Positions 26,922-35,525 are shown, counted from the first letter of the stretch. The stretch is DNA of 35,888 nucleotides from Lachnospiraceae bacterium (GCA_021770615.1 JAETQR010000038.1:1-35888), one strand, 5' to 3'. Numbers and translations are program-made. Notes: generated from the letters alone by a model not told the origin.

Positions 26922-27872
26922 ATGAAAGCAGTCATGATTCAGGATGTTACACCAGCCGAACAGGTTACGTTATCAGAAGTCGGGATTCCGGAAGTAAGAC
27001 CGGGATGGGTTCTTGTTAAAGTAAAAGCATTTGGAATGAATCATTCTGAGAAGATTTTACGTCTGCAGGAGATAGAGAATGCGTATATTCAGAAGCCTGT
27101 TATCCCCGGGATCGAATGTGTGGGAGAAATTGTTCACCCGTCCGATAGTCATTTTGAAAAGGGGCAGAAAGTGGTAGCATTGATGGGAGGTATGGGACGT
27201 GAGTTTTATGGCAGTTATGCGGAATATGCCCTGCTCCCTGTAAATCATGTTTTTAAGGCCCATACCGGCCTTTCGTGGAAAGAGATGGCAGCGGTTCCGG
27301 AGACATATTTTACCGCATGGGGCTCCTTGTTTGAATGCCTGAATCTGACAAAAGAAGACGTTTTGTTGATCCGTGGTGGGACTTGTGCATTGGGCTATGC
27401 GGCAATGCAGATAGCAAAGTCGATAGGAAGTAAGGTGATTGCCACTACCCATAGACAAAGCAAGCTGCCTTTGCTGAACGGAGCGGATGAGGCAGTATTC
27501 GATACGGGAAAGCTTCAGGGGCAGTTATCCGGCGTGACAAAAGCACTGGAACTGGTGGGACCGAAGACTCTCCATGACACGCTGCGCTGTATGGAAAAGG
27601 GCGGAGTGGTGTGTCATACAGGTATTCTGGGTGGTGTCTATGCCGTAAATGGATTTGATCCGATAAAATTTATACCGAATGGTGTGTATCTTACCGGATT
27701 TTACAGCAATACTCCGACGCAGGAAGTGATGAATGATATTTTTTCTTTTATCCTTGAAAATCATCTGCGCCCCTGTGTGGGAGCCCGATTTGATTTTTCT
27801 CATATAAAAGAGGCATGTGTGGCTTTGGACAGTGGGAAAGTGGATGGAAAAATTGTGGTAAGTATGACATGA
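26922..27872 (+). CDS. Zinc-independent MDR oxidoreductase (quinone oxidoreductase-like)
   Basis: This 316-aa protein has a GroES-like N-terminal domain (MKAVMIQDVTPAEQ, VRPGWVLVKVKAFGMNHSE, PVIPGIECVGEI) and a Rossmann nucleotide-binding domain (RGGTCALGYAAMQIAKSIGS, about 151-170). The Cys ligands for catalytic and structural zinc are missing, so it belongs with quinone oxidoreductase/enoyl reductase-like MDRs that use NAD(P)H. The start at 26922 has AAAGGAG upstream; the longer reading frame upstream is only the 61-bp repeats. It follows the RiPP maturase on the same strand, but the repeats lie between them, so a shared role is possible but unproven. Confidence 0.88.
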   Translation: MKAVMIQDVTPAEQVTLSEVGIPEVRPGWVLVKVKAFGMNHSEKILRLQEIENAYIQKPVIPGIECVGEIVHPSDSHFEKGQKVVALMGGMGREFYGSYAEYALLPVNHVFKAHTGLSWKEMAAVPETYFTAWGSLFECLNLTKEDVLLIRGGTCALGYAAMQIAKSIGSKVIATTHRQSKLPLLNGADEAVFDTGKLQGQLSGVTKALELVGPKTLHDTLRCMEKGGVVCHTGILGGVYAVNGFDPIKFIPNGVYLTGFYSNTPTQEVMNDIFSFILENHLRPCVGARFDFSHIKEACVALDSGKVDGKIVVSMT

Positions 27873-27890
27873 TGAAATGGAGGGATTACA

Positions 27891-28508
27891 ATGGATGCAA
27901 AAACTTGTTTACAGAAACTTCAGTATGTAGGTGTGCTGGCTTTTGCCACGGTAGATGAGTATGGAAATCCGCAGATTCGAAATATTAGTGCGATACATTA
28001 TGAGCCAGATGCCATGTATTTTTTTACAGCCAGAGGAAAGAACTTTTGTAAGGAACTGCTCGCAGATGGACGTGTACAGATACTTGGCTATACGAAATAT
28101 AAGGAAATGATACGCCTTTCAGCAAAGGCAGAACCTGTTGCAGAGGAGAAGCAGGAGTATTGGATCGATACCATATTTGAGGAGCAGCCCTACCTTATCA
28201 ATGTATATCCGGAGGATACCCGGAAATTAGCCGGAATTGTTTTTCAGATCACCGATGCGGAAATTGAGTATTTTCATCTTGGTGTCAATCCTATTTTCCG
28301 GGAAAGCTACGTCATTGGTAAAGGACATATTTCGTTCAAAGGATACCAGATCACGGATGCCTGTATTGGATGCGGGAACTGTGTGAAGAACTGCCCGCAG
28401 CGTTGTATTGAGAAGGGGAATCCATATAAAATACAACAGGAGCACTGTCTTCATTGTGGTAATTGCCATGAGGTATGCCCGGTAAAGGCGGTAGAAAGGA
28501 TGGGATAA
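27891..28508 (+). CDS. Flavin-binding split-barrel protein with 2x[4Fe-4S] ferredoxin tail
   Basis: This 205-aa protein has an N-terminal pyridoxamine-5'-phosphate-oxidase-like split barrel (about 1-130: VGVLAFATVDEYGNPQIRNI, MYFFTARGKNFCKELL), which normally binds FMN. Two complete ferredoxin clusters follow: C158, C161, C164, C168 and C186, C189, C192, C196. It looks like a small flavin-iron-sulfur electron carrier or reductase. GGAGG lies upstream of the ATG, 18 bp after the MDR gene, and the next gene starts 1 bp after its stop, so the three form one unit. Confidence 0.9.
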   Translation: MDAKTCLQKLQYVGVLAFATVDEYGNPQIRNISAIHYEPDAMYFFTARGKNFCKELLADGRVQILGYTKYKEMIRLSAKAEPVAEEKQEYWIDTIFEEQPYLINVYPEDTRKLAGIVFQITDAEIEYFHLGVNPIFRESYVIGKGHISFKGYQITDACIGCGNCVKNCPQRCIEKGNPYKIQQEHCLHCGNCHEVCPVKAVERMG

Positions 28509-28509
28509 T

Positions 28510-29337
28510 ATGACGCAGATCGAATCTCTGAAGAATAAACTGGAAACATCCGATACGATTGTAATAGGGGCTGGCGCGGGACTTTCGACCTCGGCAGGAT
28601 TTACTTACAGTGGGGAACGGTTTCAGCAGTATTTTTCAGATTTTGAAGAAAAATACGGTTTTCACGATATGTATGCAGGAGGCTTTTATCCATATGATAC
28701 ATTGGAGGAATATTGGGCATACTGGAGCCGGTATATCACTGTCAACCGCTATATGGATGCACCAAAGCCAATTTATCAGAAACTTTTATCGCTTGTTCAG
28801 GATAAGGATTATTTTGTGATCACAACCAATGTAGACCACTGTTTTCAGAAAGCCGGGTTTGACAGGAAAAGGCTGTTTTACACGCAGGGGGATTACGGAC
28901 TGTTCCAGTGCAGTGAGCCATGCTGTAATGAAACTTTTGAAAATGAGGAAACAGTCCGTAAGATGATGGAACAGCAAAAGGATATGCGGATTCCCACCGC
29001 GCTTTTGCCAATATGTCCACACTGCGGAAAACCGCTGACCATGAATCTGCGTGCAGATGATACGTTTGTAGAAGATGAGGGGTGGCATCTGGCAGCAGAG
29101 CGGTATGAAAATTTTCTGCGGACAAGAGGAAATGGAAAAGTGTTGTTTTTAGAACTTGGGGTAGGTTATAACACCCCGGGCATTATCAAATACCCGTTCT
29201 GGCAAATGACAGCAGAAAACAGGCAGGCAACATACGCCTGTATCAATTATGGCGAGGCAGTTTGTCCGAAGGAGATCGAATATCAGGCTGTTTATATCAA
29301 TGGTGACATCGGAGCAGTTTTGAATGATCTGCTTTGA
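28510..29337 (+). CDS. Sir2-like protein of the class M (ADP-ribosyltransferase) type
   Basis: This 275-aa protein keeps the NAD-binding sirtuin motifs GAGAGLSTSAGFTYSG (20-35) and TTNVDH (105-110). The usual catalytic His (HG) is replaced: the segment is TQGDYG, giving Gln126 with Asn107. That pattern is known from class M sirtuins (SirTM), which ADP-ribosylate a lipoylated carrier rather than deacetylate. Possible zinc Cys are C134, C138/C139 and CPHC. The usual SirTM partners (macrodomain, GcvH-L, lipoate ligase) are not in the window. The start lies 1 bp after the flavin/Fe-S gene. The 3' end overlaps the converging MATE gene by 46 bp. Confidence 0.85.
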   Translation: MTQIESLKNKLETSDTIVIGAGAGLSTSAGFTYSGERFQQYFSDFEEKYGFHDMYAGGFYPYDTLEEYWAYWSRYITVNRYMDAPKPIYQKLLSLVQDKDYFVITTNVDHCFQKAGFDRKRLFYTQGDYGLFQCSEPCCNETFENEETVRKMMEQQKDMRIPTALLPICPHCGKPLTMNLRADDTFVEDEGWHLAAERYENFLRTRGNGKVLFLELGVGYNTPGIIKYPFWQMTAENRQATYACINYGEAVCPKEIEYQAVYINGDIGAVLNDLL

Positions 29338-31313
29338 ATGTACTCACATATAACATCTGCACATGCTTCCGGGCCGGCAGAACTGTCTATGAGTAACTCA
29401 TAATTTTTCCGGCTTCCCCAGGTGTTTCCGGAGATGTTTTTGTAATAAGCGGCTCTTGCCTCATCAGAGCGGCGGATATTTTTTTCGGCAGCCTCCGGAC
29501 TGTCTCCATAAATCTCCATAACACGCTGTATTTTATATTCTTTTGGCGCATAGACGAAGATTCGGACAACATCGGGATAATCACGAAGAACATGATCGGC
29601 GGCTCTCCCGACAATAACGCAGCTTCCGCTGTCAGCAATCCTGCGTATGACTTTCTCCTGTGCGATCACTGCCTGTTGCACGACATTTGTGCTCAGATAC
29701 AGATCATGCATCCGTGTGGGAGAATTGGCATTGAGTTCAGAAATAAATTCTTTATCCAGTCCGCTCTCCTGTGCGGCAAGCGCTGTCATCTCCTTGTAGT
29801 AAAATGGTATACCAAGTTTTCCGGCAACGATCTTACCGATCTGTTTTCCGGAAGAACCGTGTTCCCTTGCAATGGTAATGATGACACCTTTGCGGGTAGA
29901 CTGGATGATAACATCTTTCCCATCCGCAGCAGCATTTCCTTTGAGTGTTTTCATATAGGCAGCAGTAAGGCAGGCGGCTACGATCATGGCGATAAAATCG
30001 GCGATGGGCGCAGCGAATAAAATCCCCTCGATCCCAAAGAAAACAGGAAGGGTGAGGATCAGCGGAATAAAGCAGATGATATCCCGGATCATTGAAGAAA
30101 TGACCGCCTGTGCAGGTTTTCCAACAGCCTGAAAGAAAATAGAGGTCATCTTGATGGTGCAGGTGAATGTGACAAGTGCAAGAAAAATACGGAATGTTTT
30201 CTCAGCGAAGATCCAATAGTCCTCCGGATTCGGGATGTTTGTCGGAGTTCCAAAGATTCCGACAACAGCCCGGGGTGCAAGTTCAAACAACAATGTGGAT
30301 GCGAGACCGATAATAACCGTACAGGTAAGAATGGATCTGTATAGCTGCCTGACTCTGTCGTGGTTTTTAGCACCAATGTTGTAGCCAATGATCGGCTGGC
30401 ATCCAAGCACGATCCCGACAACTAAGTTGATCACAACAGTAAAAACTTTACTCTCGATCCCGATGATCGCGATCGGGATATCGACGCCGTACTGCGACAT
30501 GGCGCCGTATTTAGCAAGCATAATGTTGCAGACCAGCGAGATGACGACGATCGTCATCTGCGTAATAAAAGAAGAAGTTCCTAATTTTAATGCACTTGAA
30601 AATACATGGAAATCCGGAATAAAACTTTTCTTTGTCAATCGGAATGTCTTTGTCCGGAAAAAATAAATAAAACTAATGATAAAAGAGACACATTGTCCGA
30701 TGATTGTCGCAAGAGCGGCTCCCGTCATGCCAAGGTGAAAACCGAAAATGAACACAGGGTCCAGAATGATATTAATGATGGCGCCTAAGAGCATGGAAGC
30801 CATTGAGACCTGAGGACTTCCGTCTGCGCGGATGACCGCATTCATCATATTGGACAGCATATACACCGGAAAGAATGCCAAAATGATATTGAAATACTCC
30901 ACAGCCATTCCAATACTGTTTTCTGATGCACCGAATAAAGTCAATAGCTGTGTTTTCAGCGGGAAAAAGACAGCCATCAGGACAATGCTCGAAAGTAGTG
31001 TAATACCAATGCCGGTGCCGATGGCTTTGTGGGCCGACTGGGTGTCGTTCCGCCCCTGACAGATGTTGAGGTAGGCGGCGCAGCCGTCGCCGAAGCACCA
31101 CGCAAAAGCCTGTGCAATGATAAAGATGGGGAATACGACGCCGGTTGCGGCATTTCCAAGAGCACTCAGTTCACTATTGCCGATAAAAATCTGGTCTACG
31201 ATATTGTAGAGAGCACTCACCAAAAGAGAGAGCACGCAGGGAATGGAAAATTTCAGCATGAGTTTTGAAATTTTTTCAGTCCCTAAAAATTGACTGTTTT
31301 CTGATTGATCCAT
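29292..31313 (-). CDS. MATE efflux transporter fused to a cytidylate-kinase-like domain
   Basis: This is a 673-aa protein. Residues 1-450 are a MATE-type multidrug/cation antiporter (ISKLMLKFSIPCVLSLLVSALYNIVDQIFIG, with about 12 hydrophobic segments). From about 476 to 660 it carries a cytoplasmic cytidylate-kinase-like domain, with the P-loop-like REHGSSGKQIGK, VIVGRAADHVLRDYPD, and an Arg-rich lid RRSDEARAAYYK. The start has AGGAGGC upstream (9-base spacing). It is monocistronic, with its own promoter and a leader hairpin. What the kinase domain does for a transporter is unknown: it may modify a substrate or sense nucleotides. The 3' end runs 46 bp into the sirtuin gene. Confidence 0.92.
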   Translation of the reverse strand: MDQSENSQFLGTEKISKLMLKFSIPCVLSLLVSALYNIVDQIFIGNSELSALGNAATGVVFPIFIIAQAFAWCFGDGCAAYLNICQGRNDTQSAHKAIGTGIGITLLSSIVLMAVFFPLKTQLLTLFGASENSIGMAVEYFNIILAFFPVYMLSNMMNAVIRADGSPQVSMASMLLGAIINIILDPVFIFGFHLGMTGAALATIIGQCVSFIISFIYFFRTKTFRLTKKSFIPDFHVFSSALKLGTSSFITQMTIVVISLVCNIMLAKYGAMSQYGVDIPIAIIGIESKVFTVVINLVVGIVLGCQPIIGYNIGAKNHDRVRQLYRSILTCTVIIGLASTLLFELAPRAVVGIFGTPTNIPNPEDYWIFAEKTFRIFLALVTFTCTIKMTSIFFQAVGKPAQAVISSMIRDIICFIPLILTLPVFFGIEGILFAAPIADFIAMIVAACLTAAYMKTLKGNAAADGKDVIIQSTRKGVIITIAREHGSSGKQIGKIVAGKLGIPFYYKEMTALAAQESGLDKEFISELNANSPTRMHDLYLSTNVVQQAVIAQEKVIRRIADSGSCVIVGRAADHVLRDYPDVVRIFVYAPKEYKIQRVMEIYGDSPEAAEKNIRRSDEARAAYYKNISGNTWGSRKNYELLIDSSAGPEACADVICEYIQSRSFKTAPMSPLI

Positions 31314-31403
31314 AATTTAATTGCCTCCTAAAAAGATTGATTTTGGGAGTCTTTATCCGAGGGAAAGCTACCTGAAAACTACGAAGAACAAAACGAAAAT
31401 ATA

Positions 31404-31441
31404 AAAAAGAAGAGCGCAGGATCGTCGTGATTCTACGCTCT
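31404..31441 (-). terminator. Attenuator-like terminator in the MATE gene leader
   Basis: On the minus strand AGAGCG (31441-31436) pairs with CGCTCT (31416-31411), with further pairing inside, followed by TTCTTTTTT. It lies about 20 bases after the expected transcription start and about 90 bp before the ATG, so most transcripts could end before the gene. In the plus direction the same hairpin is followed by TTTTT. Confidence 0.65.
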
Positions 31442-31461
31442 TTTTGCTGTTCGACTTGAGT

Positions 31462-31490
31462 ATGGTATCATAAATTTTGGGAGTTGTCAA
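31462..31490 (-). promoter_or_regulatory. Promoter of the MATE fusion gene
   Basis: On the minus strand TTGACA (31490-31485) and TACCAT (31467-31462) have a 17-bp spacer. The start codon lies about 150 bp downstream, leaving a long leader. Confidence 0.75.
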
Positions 31491-31531
31491 GTGGGAACTT
31501 TTCAGGGGAGTGTATAATGATTTCAGGGTCC

Positions 31532-31665
31532 GTATGTCAGGGAGAGGAGTTCCTCACATGGGCACTTGCGTTATTTAAGTACGTAGCGGTATGGATGTTG
31601 AGAATACCAACATCTCATACCAACGCACTTAAAACCCATGTGAGGAACTCCTCTCCCTGACATAC
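31532..31665 (+). repeat. 134-bp palindromic element A
   Basis: The outer arms are a perfect 31-bp inverted repeat (31532-31562 against 31635-31665). Inside, GGTATG and ATGTTG pair with CAACAT and CATACC, so almost the whole element folds into one hairpin. On the left side CTTGCGTTA (31565-31573) stays unpaired, then TTTAAG and GTAGCGGTA follow. The same unpaired CTTGCGYTA and GTAGCGGTA occur in element B at 35290-35317. It lies between the divergent MATE and ABC promoters. Confidence 0.85.
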
Positions 31666-31711
31666 TGGATTCCTGAAAAGATTGTGTTCCATAGAGAGAG
31701 CGGAGAAGTAA

Positions 31712-31761
31712 TTGACAAAGTACAAAAGATAGTATATACTAATTGTGAATAGTTACAACTA
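31712..31761 (+). promoter_or_regulatory. ABC operon promoter with operator-like palindromes
   Basis: -35 TTGACA (31712-31717) and -10 TATACT (31735-31740) have a 17-bp spacer, close to consensus. The -10 is covered by the perfect palindrome AGTATATACT (31731-31740), and TAGTTACAACTA (31750-31761) lies just downstream. Such a strong promoter with palindromes over it is probably held by a repressor encoded elsewhere. Confidence 0.75.
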
Positions 31762-31814
31762 ACTTACTGATTTAAAAGAAAATTTTTTTCTTACATACAG
31801 GAATGGAGGAGCGG

Positions 31815-32516
31815 ATGTATTTAGAGGTAAAGGATATCAAAAAAAGTTATGGGCAGGATGGAAGTTATGTACAGGTGTTAAAGGGGATCACGACAGAACT
31901 GGCGGAGGGACAGATGTGCGTGATCCAGGGAACGAGCGGTTCCGGAAAATCTACTTTTTTAAATTGCATCGGTGGTCTGGATACGCTTGATTCGGGTTCT
32001 ATCCGGGTGGCGGGACAGGAGATCGCAGATATGGGATCCGATGCCCTCTCGGATTATCGCAGGGAAAATCTGGGATTTATCTTTCAGTTTTATAATCTGG
32101 TTCCGAATCTGACAGTCAGGGAGAATATTCAGGTCTGTGAGTATCTGGCAAAGCAGCCGCTTGATATCGAAGAACTTTTGGAGACGCTGGGGCTGACGGA
32201 GCATCAGAATAAGTTTCCTTCACAGCTTTCCGGGGGACAGCAGCAACGGTGCGCCATCGCGAGGGCGCTTATTAAGAATCCCAGATTGTTGCTTTTGGAT
32301 GAGCCGACGGGGGCGCTGGACTCTAAGACATCCCGGGATATTTTGATCCTGCTGGAGGAGGTCAACCGGAAGTATGGGACGACGATGTTGCTTGTCACCC
32401 ATAACAATGCCATCAAAGACATGGTACATAAAGTAATTGTTATTAAGGATGGACAGATAAGCAGGGAATACGAAAATGAGACGAGAGTGCCGGCGGCGGA
32501 ACTGGAGGATTTATAG
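31815..32516 (+). CDS. ABC transporter ATP-binding protein (MacB/LolD type)
   Basis: This 233-aa ATPase has Walker A GTSGSGKS (39-46), Q-loop Gln91, signature LSGGQQQR (138-145), Walker B LLLLDEPTGALD with Glu163, and the switch His in LLVTHN. It drives the FtsX-type permease encoded directly after it (adjacent stop and start). The ATG at 31815 is chosen because GGAGG lies 5 bases upstream; an ATG at 31803 would include that RBS. Such pairs export or remove peptides, antibiotics or lipids; the substrate is not known. Confidence 0.94.
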   Translation: MYLEVKDIKKSYGQDGSYVQVLKGITTELAEGQMCVIQGTSGSGKSTFLNCIGGLDTLDSGSIRVAGQEIADMGSDALSDYRRENLGFIFQFYNLVPNLTVRENIQVCEYLAKQPLDIEELLETLGLTEHQNKFPSQLSGGQQQRCAIARALIKNPRLLLLDEPTGALDSKTSRDILILLEEVNRKYGTTMLLVTHNNAIKDMVHKVIVIKDGQISREYENETRVPAAELEDL

Positions 32517-35246
32517 ATGCAGAAAATACTGAGCAGGCGCGTGTGGAGGAGCCTCAAAAAACATGCTGTTCGTTATCTGGCACTGGGAGCTCTTATTATA
32601 CTGGGCATGTATATGGTCATCGGTATGGTGGGAGCAGCAGATACGATCATGATCGGTGTGGAGCAGAGTGGCGGGAAGACTTGCGTGGAGGATGGGCAGT
32701 TCAGCGTGTTTGTTCCGCTTGGCGAACAGAAGGAAGCGGAACTTGAAGGAAAGGGAGTAACGATTGAAAAGACATTTTATATGGATTATGTTCAGGAGGA
32801 CAAGAGTGTACTTCGTCTGTTCCAGAACAGGGAGAAGATTGATCTGATTTCAATGGATGAGGGAACTTTGCCGGAAGGGGAGGATGGGATCGTCCTGGAA
32901 AAACGGTATGCAGAAGAAAAGAAGATCCAGACTGGTGATAAGATTTTCGTCGGTGGGCGGGAGTTCCATGTGACCGGAATCGGAAGTATACCGGATTATG
33001 ACGCTCCGCTTAAAAATCTGTCGGACAGCAGCGTTTCCAGTGATGGATTTGGTGTGGGATTTGTGAACAGAGAAGCTTATGAAACGCTCAGAGAGGAAGG
33101 AAAGAGCAGCAAGGCAGAGGAATTTGTCTATGCGTATCGGTTAAATGGAGCGGTAAGCCATGAAAAGTTGAAGCAGGATCTACAGGAATATTCTGTTTTG
33201 CCGGAAAAGGTGAGCGATAAGTATTTTCAGGATTATTGGGACGGGACTGCCGGAAAGAAGGATGAGTTTACCGATGGCATTCAGGAATTGAAGGATGGCT
33301 CCGAAGAATTGCAGGAAGCGCTTGAGAAGCTGGAAGGACATAATACAGAACTGCAGAAGGGGGCGGAGCGTATCCTTGAGTCATATCTGTCACAGGCGCA
33401 GGAGGGACTTGAGGGATATGGATTGACGGAGGAACTGACGGCCGATAATTTTGAAACGGTTCTTAAGTCACTCGAGAAAAAGACTTCCAGTGCGGTCGTA
33501 AGACTTTCTATTAGTTCATTGAGAGGAAAATTGGGTCAGATCGCAGCATACCGGGATGGTGTGGAAGCATATACAAAAGGTGTCGGCAAGACAGCGGAGG
33601 GAAGTAAAGAATTAGCCGATGGCATGGGGGAACTCAAAAAGGAAACGGATAAGTTTCTGAAAGAGTATTTTGATGAGGATATAAGCAACCTTACGCTTTT
33701 CCTGAAAGCAGAGGACAATCCCCGTATCCGGGCATCGGCAGAAGATCAGGTGATCAATAAGGTGGCGGGGATGATTGCGGGAATTATCGTGATGATCTTG
33801 TTTACTTATGTGATATCTGTATTTGTCATACATGGCATAGAACGGGAAAGTGGTATCATCGGCGCTCTGTATGCACTTGGGGTGAAAAGGAAGGAGCTGA
33901 TGGCGCATTATCTTGTTTTGCCTGTGGTGGTGACATTTCTGGCAGGCTGTATCGGAACAGCGCTCGGTTACAGTCCTCTCGGTGTAGATGTGCAGCTGCA
34001 GGATTGTTATGCCTATTTTTCGATTCCCCGGATGGAAACTGCTTACTCAGGCTATCTTCTGGTGTATGGAATCGTTATGCCGCCTCTTATCGCCGTTATC
34101 GTAAACTGTATTGTTATTCGCCGCCGTCTGTCAAGACCGGCATTGCAGCTTATACGGAATGAGCAGAAAGGGGGAAGTGTTTCCCGGCTGAATTTAGGGA
34201 ATATGGGATTTGTGGCGAGATTTCGCATCCGGCAGATGCTCAGGGAGGCGAGGACCAGCCTGACGGTTTTGTTTGGGATGTTTGTATGTCTGCTGATCCT
34301 GATGCTTACGGTGGACTGCTATGTCATGTGTACCCATATCAGTGAGGATAATAAGAAGGATACGAAATTTGAATATATGTATACGTATAAATACCCACAG
34401 AAAGAAGTACCGGAAGGCGGTGTGGAGGCATTTTCCAAAGGATTGAAAAAAGAGGTGCTTGGAAATGATCTGGATGTGAATTTGCTGGGGATCCGGGAGG
34501 ATAACCCGTATTTTAATGTGACATTGCCGGAAAAAGCGAACCAGGTCGTGATTTCCTCTGCCATGGCTGAAAAATACGGGCTGTCAGAAGGGGATAAGCT
34601 GGTTATGACCGATGAGGAGGAAGACAGGGATTACGCATTTACGATTGCCGGAATCACGCAGTACTCCACCAGTCTGTATGCCTTTATGGACATTGACAGC
34701 ATGCGGGAATTATTTGATGCAGGTGACGAATATTATAATGTGATATTTTCAGACCGGAAACTGGACATTCCATCCGGACAGCTCTATGCGACTACAACGA
34801 AGGAGGAAATCTCCCGGAGCTCGGATGTGTTTGTTTCGATGATGATGCCAATGATTTCGATGCTGACGATCGTATCGGCCCTTATTTTCTGTGTCGTTAT
34901 GTATCTGATGATGAAAGTAATGATCGACCGCTCGTCGTTTCATATCTCACTGATCAAGATATTTGGTTATCGTAAAAAAGAGATTAGAAAGTTGTATCTG
35001 AATGGTAATTTTTATGTTGTGGCAGTGGGAGCGGCAATCTGTATTCCTCTGGCGAAGGCTGTCATGGATGCGATGTATCCGGTGATGGTGTCAAATATTG
35101 CGTGCGGCATGAACCTGCATGTCACCTGGCAGATCTATGTGGGGATCTATGGGGCAGTGATCTTGTTCTATCTGCTCGTCAATCAGCTATTGGTACGGTG
35201 TCTGGACCGGATGACGCCGGCGGAGGTTTTAAAGAACAGGGAATAA
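32517..35246 (+). CDS. FtsX-type ABC permease with large extracellular coiled coil
   Basis: This 909-aa membrane protein starts directly after the ATPase stop, with GGAGG in the end of that gene. TM1 is at about 22-42. A large outside region follows, with a MacB-like part and Ala/Glu/Lys-rich coiled coils (about 255-300 and 355-390, ELKDGSEELQEALEKLEG and AEGSKELADGMGELKKE). The first FtsX domain is around 415-545 (VAGMIAGIIVMILFTYVISVF, GIIGALYALGVKRKELM). A TM near 585 is followed by a second outside domain and a final FtsX domain (about 775-900, MVIDRSS/FGYRKKEIRKLY region). The duplicated layout fits peptide-antibiotic-type or lipoprotein-type exporters in Firmicutes. Confidence 0.92.
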   Translation: MQKILSRRVWRSLKKHAVRYLALGALIILGMYMVIGMVGAADTIMIGVEQSGGKTCVEDGQFSVFVPLGEQKEAELEGKGVTIEKTFYMDYVQEDKSVLRLFQNREKIDLISMDEGTLPEGEDGIVLEKRYAEEKKIQTGDKIFVGGREFHVTGIGSIPDYDAPLKNLSDSSVSSDGFGVGFVNREAYETLREEGKSSKAEEFVYAYRLNGAVSHEKLKQDLQEYSVLPEKVSDKYFQDYWDGTAGKKDEFTDGIQELKDGSEELQEALEKLEGHNTELQKGAERILESYLSQAQEGLEGYGLTEELTADNFETVLKSLEKKTSSAVVRLSISSLRGKLGQIAAYRDGVEAYTKGVGKTAEGSKELADGMGELKKETDKFLKEYFDEDISNLTLFLKAEDNPRIRASAEDQVINKVAGMIAGIIVMILFTYVISVFVIHGIERESGIIGALYALGVKRKELMAHYLVLPVVVTFLAGCIGTALGYSPLGVDVQLQDCYAYFSIPRMETAYSGYLLVYGIVMPPLIAVIVNCIVIRRRLSRPALQLIRNEQKGGSVSRLNLGNMGFVARFRIRQMLREARTSLTVLFGMFVCLLILMLTVDCYVMCTHISEDNKKDTKFEYMYTYKYPQKEVPEGGVEAFSKGLKKEVLGNDLDVNLLGIREDNPYFNVTLPEKANQVVISSAMAEKYGLSEGDKLVMTDEEEDRDYAFTIAGITQYSTSLYAFMDIDSMRELFDAGDEYYNVIFSDRKLDIPSGQLYATTTKEEISRSSDVFVSMMMPMISMLTIVSALIFCVVMYLMMKVMIDRSSFHISLIKIFGYRKKEIRKLYLNGNFYVVAVGAAICIPLAKAVMDAMYPVMVSNIACGMNLHVTWQIYVGIYGAVILFYLLVNQLLVRCLDRMTPAEVLKNRE

Positions 35247-35440
35247 TGAACTTTGTACGGAAATGGGAATATTCCCCGATTCGGGCCCGCTTGCGCTAAC
35301 ATAAACATGTAGCGGTACAAAGGCTGCAAGGCGCAATTTTTGCACTAAGTGCAAAAATTGCACCTAATACGCAGCCTAAGGACCGACACGTTTATAAGAC
35401 CCTCATCTGGGAATATTCCCATTTCCGTACAAAATTTCAT
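35246..35440 (+). repeat. 195-bp palindromic element B
   Basis: The arms at 35255-35276 and 35409-35430 are a perfect 22-bp inverted repeat (it includes GGGAATATTCCC), with looser pairing out to 35246 and 35440. Inner stems are GGCTGC/GCAGCC and a GCAATTTTTGCAC hairpin around 35333-35361. CTTGCGCTA (35290-35298) and GTAGCGGTA (35309-35317) match element A. The right side, ACC-AC-TTATAAGACCC, also resembles it. It begins at the permease stop codon. Confidence 0.85.
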
Positions 35441-35497
35441 TAGTTTTTCAAGAACTGTAATCATCAAAAATGAATTTCCGTGGAAAAAGATTTTTCT

Positions 35498-35525
35498 TGT
35501 CAATGAAAGGGAACATGCTATAATA
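35498..35525 (+). promoter_or_regulatory. Promoter near the right edge
   Basis: TTGTCA (35498-35503) and the extended -10 TGCTATAAT (hexamer 35520-35525) have a 16-bp spacer. It would transcribe the segment that ends at the terminator at 35774. Confidence 0.6.
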
